A DNA stretch of 59,159 nt from Nemertoderma westbladi (GCA_032718475.1 JAUCBJ010009151.1:64001-123159), one strand, 5' to 3'; shown: positions 30,122-42,920, counted from the first letter of the stretch. Notes: generated by a model not told the origin, from the letters alone. A program made the numbers and translations.

Positions 30122-33100
30122 GCCACTGTTATACCAACTGGTAATCGCTGCACTCGTGTTACCACTGTTACACCAACTGGTAATCGCTGCACTCGTGTAG
30201 CCACTGTTATACCGACCATTAATCGCTGCATTCGTGTAGCCACTGTTATACCAACCGGTAATCGCTGCACTCAAGTAGCCACTGTTATACCAACTGGTAA
30301 TCACTGCACTCGTGTAGCCACTGTTACACCAACTGGTAATTGCTGCACTCGTGCAGCCACTGTCATACTGACTGGTAATCGCTGCACTCGTGTAGCCACA
30401 GTTATACCAACCAGTAATCGCTGCACTTGTGTTGCCACTGTTATACCAACCGGTAATCACTGCACTCATGTAGCCACTGTTACACCAACTGGTAATCGCT
30501 GCACTCATGTAGCCACTGTTATACCGACTAGTAATCGCTACACTCGTTTAGCCATTGTTACACCAACTGGTAATCGCTGCACTCGTTTAGCCACTGTTAT
30601 ACCGACCGGTAATCGCTGCACTCGTGTTGCCACTGTTACACCAACTGGTAATCGCTGCACTCGTGTTGCCGCTGTTATACCGACCAGTAATTGCTGCACT
30701 CATGTAGCCACTGTTATACCAACCGGTAATTGCTGCACTCGTGTAGCCACTGTTATACCAAAGCGGTAATCGCTGCACTAGTGTAGCCACTGTTATACTG
30801 ACCAGTAATCGCTGCACTCGTTTAGCCACTGTTAAACCAACCGGTAATCGCTGCACTCGTGTAGCCACTGTTATACCAACCAGTAATCACTGTACTCGTG
30901 TAGCCACTGTTATACCAACCAGTAATTGCTGCACTCATGTAGCCACTGTTATACCGAACGGAAATCGCTGCACTCATGTAGCCACTGTTATACCAACCGG
31001 TAATCACTGCACTCGTGTTGCCACTGTTACACCAACTGGTAATTGCTGCACTAATTTAGCCACTGTTATACCGACCGTAAATCGCTGCACTCGTGTAGCC
31101 ACTGTTATACCAACTGGTAATCGGTGCACTCGTTTAGCCACTGTTATACCAACCGGTAATCGCTGCACTCATGTAGCCACTGTTATACCAACTGGTAATC
31201 ACTGCACTCGTGTAGTCACTGTTACACCAACTGGTAATTGCTGCACTCATGCAGCCACTGTCATACCGACAGGTAATCGCTGCACTCGTGTAGCCACTGT
31301 TATACCGACCGGTAATCGCTGCACTCGTGTAGCCACTGTTATACCTACCAGTAATCGCTGCACTTGTGTAGCCACTGTTATACCAACTGGTAATTGCTGC
31401 ACTCGTGTAGCCACTGTTATACCAAAGCGGTAATAGCTGCACTAGTGTAGCCACTGTTATACTGACCAGTAATTGCTGCACTCGTTTAGCCACTGTTAAA
31501 CCAACCGGTAATCGCTGCACTCGTGTAACCACTGTTATACCGACCAGTAATCACTGTACTCGTGTAGCCACTGTTATACCAACCGGTAATTGCTGCACTC
31601 ATGTAGCCACTGTTATACCGAACGGAAATCGCTGCACTCATGTAGCCACTGTTATACCAACCAGTATTCACTGCACTCGTGTTGCCACTGTTACACCAAC
31701 TGGTAATTGCTGCACTAATTTAGCCACTGTTATACCGACCGTAAATCGCTGCACTCGTGTAGCCACTGTTATACCAACTGGTAATCGGTGCACTCGTTTA
31801 GCCACTGTTATACCAACCGGTAATCGCTGCACTCATGTAGCCATTGTTATACCAACCGGAAATCGCTGCACTCATGTAGCCACTGTTATACCAACTGGTA
31901 ATCACTGCACTCGTGTAGCCACTGTTACACCAACTGGTAATTGCTGCACTCGTGCAGCCACTGTCATACCGAGTGGTAATCGCTGCACTCGTGTAGCCAC
32001 AGTTATACCAACCAGTAATTGCTGCACTTGTGTAGCCACTGTTATACCAACTGGTAATCACTGCACTCGTGTAGCCACTGTTACACCAACTGGTAATTGC
32101 TGCACTCGTGCAGCCACTGTCATACCGAGTGGTAATCGCTGCACTCGTGTAGCCACAGTTATACCAACCAGTACTTGCTGCACTTGTGTAGCCACTGGTA
32201 TACCATCCGGTAAATGCAACACTCGTTTAGCCACTGTTATACCGACCGGATATCTGCACTCATGTAGCCACTGTTATACCGACCGGTAATCGCTGCACTC
32301 GTGTAGCCACTGTTATACCTACCAGTAATCGCTGCACTTGTGTAGCCACTGTTATACTGACTAGTAATCACTGAACTCGTGTAGCCATTGTTATACCAAC
32401 CGGTAATCGCTGCATTCGTGAAGCCACTGTTATAGCGACTGGTAAATGCTACACTCGTTTAGCCACTGTTACACTGACCAGTAATCGCTGCACATATGTA
32501 GCCACTATTATACCAACTGGTAATTGGTGCACTCGTTTAGCCACTGTTATACCAACCGGTAATCGCTGCACTCGTGTAGCCACTGTTAGACCAACTGGTA
32601 ATTTGTGCACTCGTTTAGCCACTGTTATACCAACTGGTAATCGCTGCACTCGTGTAGCCACTGTTTTACCGACCGATAAATGCAACACTCGTTTAGCCAC
32701 TGTTATACCGACCGGATATCTGCACTCATGTAGCCACTGTTATACCGACCGGTAATAGCTGCACTCGTGTAGCCACTGTTATACCTACCAGTAATCGCTG
32801 CACTTGTGTAGCCACTGTTATACTGACTAGTAATCACTGAACTCGTGTAGCCATTGTTATACCAACCGGTAATCGCTGCATTCGTGAAGCCACTGTTATA
32901 GCGACTGGTAAATGCTACACTCGTTTAGCCACTGTTACACCAGCTGGTAATTGCTGCACTCGTGTAGCCACTGTTATACCAACCGGTAATCACTGCACTC
33001 GTGTAGCCACTGTTACACCGACCAGTAATCGCTGCATTCGTGTAGCCACTGTTAGACCAACTGGTAATTTGTGCACTCGTTTAGCCACTGTTATACCAAC

Positions 33101-36100
33101 CGGTAATCGCTGCACTCGTGTAGCCACTGTTTTACCGACCGATAAATGCTACACTCATTTAGCCACTGTTATACCGACCGGATATCTGCACTCGTGTAGC
33201 CACTGTTATACTGACCGGTAATCGCTGCACTCGTGTAGCCACTGTTATACCTACCGGTAATCGCTGCACTTGTGTAGCCACTGTTATACTGACAAGTAAT
33301 CACTGCACTCGTGTAGACATTGTTATACCAACCGGTAATCGCTGCACTCGTGTAGCCACTGTTATACCAACTGGAAATCGGTGCACTCGTTTAGCCACTG
33401 TTATACCAACTGGTAATCGCTGCACTCGTGTAGCCACTTTTATACTGACTGGTAATTGCTACACTCGTTTAACCACTGTTATACCAACCGGTAATCGCTG
33501 CACTCGTGTAGCCACTGTTATACCGACCAGTAATTGCTGCACTCATGTAGCCACTGTTATACCAACCGGTAATCGCTGCACTTGTGTAGCCACTGTTATA
33601 CCGACTGGTAATTGCTACACTTGTGTAGCCACTGTTATGCCGACCAGTAATCGCTGCACTCGTGTAGCCACTGTTATACCGACCAGTAATTGCTGCACTC
33701 GTGTAGCCACTGTTATACCGACTGGTACTTGCTACACTTGTGTAGCCACTGTTATACCAACCGGTAATTGCTGCACTCATGTAGCCCCTGTTATACCGAA
33801 CGGAAATCACTGCACTCATGTAGCCACTGTTATACCAACCAGTAATCACTGCACACGTTTTGCCACTGTTACACCAACTGGTAATCGCTGCACTCGTGTT
33901 GCCGCTGTTATACCGACCAGTAATTGCTGCACTCATCTAGCCACTGTTATAACAACCGGTAATCGCTGCACTCGTGTAGCCACTGTTATACCAAACCGGT
34001 AATCGCTGCACTAGTGTAGCCACTGTTATACCGACCAGTAATCGCTGCACTCGTTTAGCCACTGTTAAGCCAACCGGTAATCGCTGCATTCGTGTAGCCA
34101 CTGTTATACTGACCAGTAATCACTGTACTCGTGTAGCCACTGTTATACCAACCGGTAATTGCTGCACTCATGTAGCCACTGTTATACCAAACGGAAATCA
34201 CTGCACTAGTGTAGCCACTGTTATACCAACTTGTAATCACTGCACGCGTGTTGCCACTGTTACACCAACTGGTAATAGCTGCACTCATTTAGCCACTGTT
34301 ATACCGACTGTAAATTGCTGCACTCGTGTAGCCACTGTTGTACCAACTGGTAATCGGTGCACTCGTTTAGCCACTGTTATACCAACCAGTAATCGCTGCA
34401 CTCATATAGCCACTGTTTTACCGACCGGTAAATGCTACACTCGTTTAGCTACTGTTATACCGACTGGATATCTGCACTCGTGTAGCCACTGTTATACCGA
34501 CCAGTAATCGCTGCACTTGTGTAGCCACTGTTATACTGACCAGTAATCACTGCACTCGTGTAGCCACTGTTATACCAACCAGTAATCGCTGCACTCATTT
34601 AGCCACTGTTATACCGACTGGAAATCGCTGCACTCATGTAGCCACTGTTATACCAACCAGTAATTGCTACACTCATTTAGCCACTGTTATACTGACCAGT
34701 AATCGCTGCACTCGTGTAGCCACTGTTATACTGACCAGTAATCACTGCACTCTTGTAGCCACTGTTACACAGACCAGTAATAGCTGCACTCGTTTAGCCA
34801 CTGTTATACCAACTGGTAATCTGTGCATTCGTGTAGTCACTGTTATACTGATCAGTAATCACTGCACTCGTGTAGCCATTGTTATACCGAGCAGTAATCG
34901 CTGCACTCGTCCAGCCACTGTTATACCGACTGGTAATCGCTGCACTCATGTAGCCACTGTTATACCGACCAGTAATCGCTGCACTCGTGTAGCCAGTGTT
35001 ACACCAACTAGTAATCGCTGCACTCATGTAGCCACTGTTATACCAACTGGTAATCGCTGCACTCGTGTTGCCACTGTTATACCGACCGGTAATTGCTACA
35101 CTCGTTTAGCCACTGTTATACCAACCAGAAATCACTGCACTCGTGTAGCCACTGTTATACCAACCATTAATCGCTGCACTCATGTAGCGACTGTTATACC
35201 GACCGGTAAATGCTACACTCGTTTAGCCACTGTTATACTGACCAGTAATTGCTGCACTGGTGTAGCCACTGTTACACCAACTGGTAATCGCTGCACTCAT
35301 GTTGCCACTGTTATACCAACTGGTAATCGCTGCGCTCTTGTTGCCACTGTTACACCAACAGGTAATCGGTGCACTCGTTTAGCCACTGTTATACCAACCG
35401 GTAATCGCTGCACTCATGTGGCCACTGTTATACGACCGGTAAATGCTACACTCGTTTAGCCACTGTTATACCAACCGGAAATCGCTGCACTCGTGTAGCC
35501 ACTGTTATACCAACCAGTAATCGCTGCACTCGTGTAGCCAGTGTTATACCGACCGGTAATCGCTGCGCTTATGTAGCCACTGCTATACTGACCAGTAATC
35601 ACTGCACTCGTTTAGCCACTGTTATACCGACTGGTATTTGCTACACTCATGTAGCCGCTGTTACACCGACCAGTAATCGCTGCACTCGTGTAGCCACTGT
35701 TATACCAACTGGTAATTGGTGCACTCATTTAGCCACTGTTATACCAACCTGTAATCGATGCACTCATGTAGCCACTGTTATACCGACCGATATTTGCTAC
35801 ACTCGTTTAGCCATTGTTATACCAACCAGTAATCGCTGCACTCGTGTAACCACTGTTATACCGACTGGTAAAAGCTGCACTCGTGTTGCCACTGTTACAC
35901 CAACTGGTAATCGCTGCACTCGTGTAGCCACTGTTATACCGACAAATAATTGCTGCACTCATGTAGCCACTGTTATACCAACCGTTAATCGCTGCACTCA
36001 TGTAGCCACTGTTATACCAACCAGTAATCGCTGCACTTGTGTTGCCACTGTTATACCAAACGGTAATCACTGCACTCATTTAGCCACTGTTACACCAACT

Positions 36101-37917
36101 GGTAATCGCTGCACTCATGTAGCCACTGTTATACCGACTAGTAATCGCTACACTCGTGTAGCAACTGTTACACCAACTGGTAATCACTGCACTTGTTTAG
36201 CCACTGTTATACCAACCGGTAATCGCTGCACTCGTATTGCCACTGTTACACCAACTGGTAATCGCTGCACTCGTGTTGCCGCTGTTATACCGACCAGTAA
36301 TTGCTGCACTCATGTAGCCACTGTTATACCAACCGGTAATCGCTGCACTCGTGTAGCCACTGTTATACCAAACCGGTAATCGCTGCACTAGTGTAGCCAC
36401 TGTTATACTGACCAGTAATTGTTGCACTCGTTTAGCCACTGTTAAACCAACCGGTAATCGCTGCACTCGTGTAGCCACTGTTATACTGACCAGTAATCAC
36501 TGTACTCGTATAGCCACTGTTATACCAACCGGTAATTGCTGCACTCATGTAGCCACTGTTATACCAAACGGAAATCACTGCACTCATGTAGCCACTGTTA
36601 TACCAACCGGTAATCACTGCACTCGTGTTGCCACTGTTACACCAACTGGTAATTGCCGCACTCATTTAGCCACTGTTATACCGACCGTAAATCGCTGCAC
36701 TCGTGTAGCCACTGTTATACCAACTGATAATCGGTGCACTCGTTTAGCCACTGTTACACCAACCGGTAATCGCTGCACTCATGTAGCCACTGTTTTACCG
36801 ACCGGTAAATGCTACACTCGTTTGGCCACTGTTATACCGACCGGATATCTGCACTCGTGTAGCCACTGTTATACCGACCGGTAATCGCTGCACTCGTGTA
36901 GCCACTGTTATACCGACCGGTAATCGCTGCACTTGTGTAGCCACTGTTATACTGACCAGTAATCACTGCACTCGTGTAGCCATTGTTATACCAACCAGTA
37001 ATCGCTGCACTTGTGAAGCCACTGTTATACCGACTATTAAATGCTACATTCGTTTAGCCACTGTTACACCAACTGGTAATCGCTGCACTCGTGTAGCCAC
37101 TGTTATACCGACCAGTAATCACTGCACTCGTGTAGCCACTGTTATACCAACTGGTAATTGCTGCACTCGTGTAGCCACTGTTATACCAACAGGTAATCAC
37201 TGCATTCGTGTAGCCACTGTTACACTGACCAGTAATCGCTGCACTCGTGTAGCCACTGTTATACCAACTGGTAATCGGTGTACTCATTTAGCCACTGTTA
37301 TACCAACTGGTAATCGCTGCAATCGTGTAGCCACTTTTATACTGACTGGTAATTGCTACACTCGTTTAGCCACTGTTATACCAACCAGTAATCGCTGCAC
37401 TCGTGTAGCCACTGTTATCCCGACTGGTAATTGCTACACTCGTGTAGCCACTGTTATACCGACCAGTAATCGCTGCACTCGTGTAGCCACTGTTATACCA
37501 ACCGGTAATCGCTGCGCTCGTGTTGCCACTGTTACACCAACTGGTGATCGCTGCACTTGTGTAGCCATTGTTATACCAACCAGTAATCGCTGCACTCGTG
37601 TGGCCACTGTTATACCAACCAGTAATCGCTGCACTCGTGTAGCCACTGTTATACCGACCGGTAATCGCTGCGCTTATGTAGCCACTTTTATACTGACCTG
37701 TAATCACTGCACTCCTGTAGCCACTGTTACACCGACCAGTAATCGCTGCACTCGTGTAGCCACTGTTATACCAACTGGTAATTGGTGCACTGATTTAGCC
37801 ACTGTTATACCAACCGGTAATCGCTGCACTCGTGTAGCCACTGTTATACCAACCGGTATTTGCTACACTCGTTTAGACACTGTTATACCAACCGGTAATC
37901 GCTGCACTCGTGTAGCC
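30122..37917. repeat. 39-bp satellite, block S2 (about 200 units)
   Basis: The same unit as S1. The 37-bp variant unit with GACCGGATATCTGCAC occurs at 32244, 32710 and 33176, exactly 466 bp apart, so a 12-unit higher-order repeat is present at about 32.2-33.2 kb. No gene is seen. Confidence 0.97.
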
Positions 37918-38485
37918 TGTGATCCTGTGATCCCTATTTATCCGGTTTTGGTTATCTCGCCTACGTGTCCCCGCCATATGTGTGAAAAGAGTTCTAATGT
38001 TATTGAGTTACTCTCTGTTGTTGGATCGTATGTATAGATATATATATATAAGATAAAGTATAAGCACAGTGATTGTAATAACTGAGTGAATGAGTACCGG
38101 TAGGATGGTTGAATGATGGTGGCAGTGGACGGTGACAAGAGTTACCGTTCCGCCCTAACTGAACTGACTAACTGAGTGAATAAATGACACTGTAACTGAC
38201 AATATATTGCACTGGTTGGCCGTATTACATTACTCAGTGGATGCATGCCCCCCATTGGCTAATAACTCACTTCTCGCCTTCCATCTCTCTGGGAGTGTTT
38301 TCCCCCCCGCTACTGTTATTCTCTCTCTTGGAGGTATAACCTCTGACCCCCTTTGTGTGTTTCTTTGGGGTTTGTCATCCCCGTTTATTGGGGTGACACG
38401 AGGTTGATTGGTAATCAACCTCGTGCTCCCAATATTGCTTAAAGCTAACTTTGTAGGGTGGCTAGCGGAATTTAATTCGCTAACA
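37918..38485 (-). repeat. LTR of element C (3' LTR in element orientation)
   Basis: 568 bp matching 48714-49291. A perfect hairpin with arms CACGAGGTTGATT and AATCAACCTCGTG and a 3-base loop is at 38397-38425. Beside it CCCC and GGGG flank an AATAAA on the minus strand (38384-38389). An AT-dinucleotide run near 38040 could supply a TATA box. Confidence 0.92.
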
Positions 38486-39182
38486 CTCCCCCCATGCTAC
38501 CTTCCCGGTGAGAAGATCCACCTCTAGTGCGCTACAATTCCGCTGGATCCCGATCTATCATCGGGTGTGGGATGGAGCTATTTTCTCGGAGCCTGCTTTC
38601 CAGGCCGCTCCCTATGGGTATGATATCGCTACCCCGTCTTGGTACAACTCTATCTATCTTGTACCAAGACATCTGGCATCCCATGTCGGGCCGATCGTGC
38701 GCTTCTCTCACACAACTTTTGTTTCCCCAACACTTTCACCACTAACTCCGCTCCACTTTCACCCTAACTCTTCCATACCCTCGGACCTCCTCGTCCCTCA
38801 CTCTGTCTCTTGCTTCTCCCCCCCCCCCCACACTTGAATTGCACCCGCGCTCTCTCCGCACTATTACTCAAGCCCTATCTCACCCACTCACTCCTGACGA
38901 GTCTCACCCCCCTCCTGTGCCTTTGCACTAAAGAAGTGTGATGTCTTCCAATGTCTCGTCTGTGAATTATAGTATCATAGTCTATTGGTTCCCAGTCCCA
39001 GTAGCTAATTGGAAAAGGTTATATGACTATAGTACTTACTTTGATTATATTTGTTTACTAAACTAATGATTGTTACGTACGTACATACTAATTGCACTTT
39101 TCAATTATTTAAATTACTTGAATTTGTACTTAGGAGTTCGCACGTCTCACGTGGTGCCTTCCAGGCATGCTACATTGAAGTT
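38486..39182 (-). other. 3' non-coding region of element C
   Basis: No supported ORF. The polypurine tract lies at its left end. A hairpin with 10-bp arms CTTGGTACAA and TTGTACCAAG is at 38638-38668. A C run lies near 38820. Confidence 0.55.
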
Positions 39183-39500
39183 CTAGTTCGTTCCACCTGA
39201 CTTTGGGAACCATCTCAATTCTTTCCCTCTGTCGTCCTCCTCCCTTGGTCGTTTCCTGGCCGCTGCCGCTCCTTTGACTTTATCTCCCTTCAGACCCCTG
39301 ACCCTCGCTGTCACCTCTCTACTAATCCCGGTCGTCGACTCCTTGGGCGCTGGTGTTATTGGCTCCCGGTATCGCTTCGCGGGTGGCCCCTCCGAGTGGC
39401 CCTGTTGTCTCCCCCTGGTGGCGTCCCATAGGATCACTTTCATCGCCCGCGGCACATGCTCCGCCAAGAAATCTCTGAACTCCCCTCTGTTCTGTGGTGT
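39183..39500 (-). pseudogene. Element C accessory gene: basic C-terminal tail
   Basis: A minus-strand frame that takes over from the knuckle ORF by a frameshift near 39490. It reads RGEFRDFLAEHVPRAMKVIL and then a basic tail with KRPREED, a plausible nuclear localisation signal, and a stop at 39183. GEFRDFL corresponds to GEFDKLR in element B. It has no start codon of its own. Confidence 0.6.
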
Positions 39501-40620
39501 CCGTCCACCTGTCCAAATACCTCTGCGTATTTATCACCCCGGCATACGACGCCGCCGTCGCTACCTCCTGGTAGGTAAACGGAAGTCTCCATTTGATAAT
39601 CTCCAAGTGGGCCTCCTGGTTGATATTAAAGAAGCCCCACCGGAACTCCTGGGCCTTCATACGTTGCCGAGTCATGGCCCCGACGTCGGCCCACTCCTCG
39701 AAGATCCTAAACTTCTCTTCGTCGTCCATCCAGTCGCACTGGCGTCCGTAGTGCCCCCGGAAGCTGCACTTCGAACATCGGTTGTGCAACCGTGGACATG
39801 CCCCCATCCTGTGGCTCGACTCGCGGCAGTAGAGACAACTAGTCCCTTTCTGGAACCGGTACAGGCAGCTCCTTTCCTGGTGGGTCTGTCTCCCACAGTA
39901 ATCACAGTCGAGCACCAATGTCTCCCACCCCACGTCGTCTTTCATCCCAAGCGATCTCCGCGGTCTGTGGAGTCGCTGGTAAGCGAACTTCTGGACATTA
40001 GCGTCCCTGTCCACGTCGATCTCCTCGCCCCTCCCGGGCATCGTCTCCCCGAATACTACCCGTGGTGCCATTCCCGGTTGCTCGCCCAACCTGATGGTGC
40101 TCCCCGCGAAATCCATCGCCGGCTCCTCATGTACCCAGGCCCACTTGCCGGGTCTATCCCAGAAGGCTCTCGCCCCACTGGCCATCACCACCCTCCCGCC
40201 AACCCAGTCCGTGTCCGAGTGGCCGATCCTCCCGGTGGGCGGCATCTCTCCGAACTCGTCTTCATCCTCGTCCTCCTCTGGGAGTGGCTCCAACCCCGGT
40301 ATCCCGGTGGACCCGCTGTGTCCCTTTCCACCTTGGCTCTCGCCCGTAACTTTCCATCCTTCCAGCTCCCCTAGCCTCCTTAGCAGCTGATCGCCCTCGG
40401 CGCCCGCTGGTATGGGCGTCGTCTGCAATCCCAATGTCGACTGTTTTGGTGATCCCACCGTCCACCCTAATTCTCGCCCTAGAGACTCCCCCGAACTCCC
40501 TGACGACGTCCAACGAAGTTCGTCTAAGGCCGCCTGTTCCTCGAAGCCATAGCTCTGCGCTCTAGCTTCTTCCTCCCTTTCCTCTGCCTCTCTCCTTTCC
40601 TGTCTAGCGATTTCTTCCAA
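39322..40620 (-). CDS. Element C accessory gene: triple zinc-knuckle protein
   Basis: The ORF has 432 codons. The first 40 residues are a Glu/Arg-rich helix and residues 110-125 are acidic. Three CCHC knuckles follow: CDYCGRQTHQERSC (239-252), CLYCRESSHRMGAC (262-275) and CSKCSFRGHYGRQC (282-295), all C-x2-C-x4-H-x4-C. Six residues separate knuckles two and three, as in element B. Then RIFEEWADVGAMTRQRM and FRWGFFNIN match the helical segment of element B. Nucleic-acid binding is the likely role. The last 50 residues are out of frame relative to the tail at 39183-39500. It lies downstream of the exonuclease ORF with about 340 bp between, coding-like but broken, so the two were probably one gene. 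Confidence 0.82.
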   Translation of the reverse strand: MEEIARQERREAEEREEEARAQSYGFEEQAALDELRWTSSGSSGESLGRELGWTVGSPKQSTLGLQTTPIPAGAEGDQLLRRLGELEGWKVTGESQGGKGHSGSTGIPGLEPLPEEDEDEDEFGEMPPTGRIGHSDTDWVGGRVVMASGARAFWDRPGKWAWVHEEPAMDFAGSTIRLGEQPGMAPRVVFGETMPGRGEEIDVDRDANVQKFAYQRLHRPRRSLGMKDDVGWETLVLDCDYCGRQTHQERSCLYRFQKGTSCLYCRESSHRMGACPRLHNRCSKCSFRGHYGRQCDWMDDEEKFRIFEEWADVGAMTRQRMKAQEFRWGFFNINQEAHLEIIKWRLPFTYQEVATAASYAGVINTQRYLDRWTDTTEQRGVQRFLGGACAAGDESDPMGRHQGETTGPLGGATREAIPGANNTSAQGVDDRD

Positions 40621-40960
40621 TCGCTTCGCCTCTCGTCTATCCGCCTCTAGCTGCTCCCATCTCTGATATGGCGTATCTACCTCCCTGTCTACCAGATGTC
40701 AGCAGTTATAGTACACTGACTCGCCCTTCAGCCCCGGGTGGTCTACCAGACCCTCGAAAGCCGTCTTGAAGGCTCTTCTGTAGCTTAGGGGTGATCCCGA
40801 TAATAGGAATGCCATTGGTTCTTTCTCAATAACCACGGTCATGAATAGGTTAAGCAAACCCATCATTATCCTGAGGATCCTGCAGGATATATCGCTTCTG
40901 ATATACCTTTATCGCTCCTCTCCGGAATTGATACACCTCTTGTTTTCCTGGTCTCGCTCC
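40621..40960 (-). pseudogene. Element C accessory gene: broken link with exonuclease motif III
   Basis: Directly after the TAG that ends the exonuclease ORF, the same frame reads VYQFRRGAIKVYQ and then RYILQDPQ before a TAA. Y-x3-D here fits DEDD motif III. A second frame continues with LLNLFMTVVIEKEP and FEGLVDHPGLKGESVYY, which resembles ALKRHPLCLGEGHTFY in element B, then TGA, then the start of the knuckle ORF. One stop, one frameshift and one stop therefore separate the two ORFs. Confidence 0.65.
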
Positions 40961-41755
40961 CTACTTCAGCGAGTTTGCCAAGTCCGCTCCGTACTCCTCT
41001 CTGAACTTACTCCAGTCCATTGGTTTGTGACACACGAGCCCCATTAGCTGGCCCATCGCCACCGCTCCACAATGGCCTGAGTTCTCCACTAATCCCAGCC
41101 CGTCTGGTGCTGTCATAGCCATGTAGATCGTCTGCATATCCAGAAGGTTGGGGGTGTCCGGACCGATGATTCTCTCCGCATTGTCGCGAATCGCTGATCC
41201 CACTTTCGTCGTCGACTTCTCTCTCACTATGGTTTGCTCCACCTTTGGCAACCGGTTCAACTTCGGCTCGTCCTTCTTTCCATATGTCCCCAGATCGAAT
41301 AGGAATATATCCCCATTTGGCACGGCCAAATGTAGGAGTATTGTTCTGGTCGACCCCGCCGATCCTCTCCTCGAACCCTCCTCGTCTTCCACAGTCCCCT
41401 CATCATCTAGGACCATGTATCCTCCTCTGCTGACGGACTCTACGAACCTCTTCCAATCCTTTCTCGGTGGCTCTCTTGCGTACTTCGGAATCCCGAACTT
41501 CGCTTCGTCTCCTTTCACCACGTAGTGGAAATGCTCGAAGATCGCGTTGTCCAGCGACGGCGTCCCGTAGGTCCCGACCAGTCGCTGTTCGTGCACCTCC
41601 CTGAAATGGTCCTGTAGCGCTCGCGCTTTGTGACCTCTCTCTAACCGCTCGTAGTATCCCCTCGTCTTCTCTTCCGGATGCCTCTCGGTGAAATCCACCA
41701 GTATCTCCTTTCCTCCTAACTCCGCCTTTCTCTTTCGGACAAGCTTCCCTGCCAT
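40961..41755 (-). CDS. Element C accessory gene: DEDD-type exonuclease-like domain
   Basis: The ORF has 264 codons. Motif I is GGYMVLDDEG (D117, E119). Strands TILLHLAVPNGDIFLFDLG follow. Motif II is KVGSAIRDN; the position that is Asp in element B (eight after the Lys) is Asn192, with Asp191 next to it. LLDMQTIYMAM (D206) corresponds to YVDTRPLL in element B. Motif III lies just beyond the TAG. The section before motif I (KDWKRFVESVSRGGYMVLDD) aligns with DDWDVTSRSLKEIGYMFYDI in element B. The two are clearly related though much diverged. The loss of the motif II Asp and the early stop make activity of this copy doubtful. Confidence 0.75.
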   Translation of the reverse strand: MAGKLVRKRKAELGGKEILVDFTERHPEEKTRGYYERLERGHKARALQDHFREVHEQRLVGTYGTPSLDNAIFEHFHYVVKGDEAKFGIPKYAREPPRKDWKRFVESVSRGGYMVLDDEGTVEDEEGSRRGSAGSTRTILLHLAVPNGDIFLFDLGTYGKKDEPKLNRLPKVEQTIVREKSTTKVGSAIRDNAERIIGPDTPNLLDMQTIYMAMTAPDGLGLVENSGHCGAVAMGQLMGLVCHKPMDWSKFREEYGADLANSLK

Positions 41756-42920
41756 CTCGAACTCTCCTCAATCGCTCACCTGTAAGGTGGTGCCTTGCCA
41801 AGGCGCAGTACAGATGAGTGATAAAGTTAGGATGGTCTGTACAGTTCGACAATGGCCTATCTCTTACTTAACTCCGAGTTTTCGCCTAATTTTCCCTACT
41901 TAATTTCTAAAACTGCTAAATTGTACCCTAAATTGTAATTTTGTCCGTTACTTTAATTATGTTCCAGAATATTTTTTCTACTGTTACCATAACTTGTCTA
42001 ATTTTCTAATTCTATTTTATTTTTAATATTTAATCTAATCCTATTACTGTGCTACTACTTCTGCCAGTGGATTATTCTACTTTATAATCCGCATTCTGGC
42101 CTACTCTGTGGGCTTGTGCAGTACAACAGTATGCGTCGCGTGGCCTACACGATTTATCCAGCTGTACTCACGTGCCCCCCTCTCGCTACTCACTACTAGC
42201 TAATATTTATATTATACATGCCCTTCTACCACTAACTCTTACTAACCGGTACTACGTACCCTCTTACTAACTTCTAACTAACTCTCACTAACCGGTACTA
42301 CGTACCCTCTTACTAACCTCTAACTCCCACTAACTCCTACTAACCGGTACTACGTACCCTCTTACTAACTTCTAACTCCCACTAACTCCTACTAACCGGT
42401 ACTACGTACCCTCTTACTAACCTCTAACTCCCACTAACTCCTACTAACCGGTACTACGTACCCTCTTACTAACCTCTAACTCCCACTAACTCCTACTAAC
42501 CGGTACTACGTACCCTCTTACTAACCTCTAGCTCCCACTAACTCCTACAAACCGGTTCTACGTACCCTCTTACTACTAACTAACTATCTAACTGATGGTA
42601 CTACGTACCCTCTTATTACTGACTCTTACTAACTAACTAGCGGTACTACGTACCCTCTTACTACTAACTCTTACTATCTGCCTACTTACACTGACTACGT
42701 ACGTACTATTACTTTCTCTTTATTTTTTTATATTTTTATTTGTATGTGGGAAGGGCGTCTCGCCCTCAATCCCACCCCCCTCAGTCCAAAACTTGAACGA
42801 CTAAACTCAACTCCACTAAGGTGCGCCCTCAAGCAGGTAATACTTCCTACCGCACCTCTACTGATCCAACTCTTTCATCTTCGCCCCCCTTTAGTCTAAC
42901 TTATTGGACGACTCAGCGAC
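41756..42920. other. AT-rich non-coding spacer of element C with 52-bp repeat
   Basis: No supported ORF. It holds the 52-bp tandem repeat at 42230-42680 and otherwise AT-rich sequence. This is the place where RT to integrase would be expected in an intact element. Confidence 0.55.
42230..42680. repeat. 52-bp minisatellite, about 8-9 copies
   Basis: Units at 52-bp spacing (AACCGG at 42342, 42394, 42446), degenerating to the right. Each contains GGTACTACGTACC, an inverted repeat of GGTAC and GTACC around TAC. Confidence 0.9.

Noticed and set aside
39274-40374. 366-codon plus ORF
   Set aside because: It is the antisense shadow of the triple zinc-knuckle ORF, whose knuckles are clear on the minus strand.
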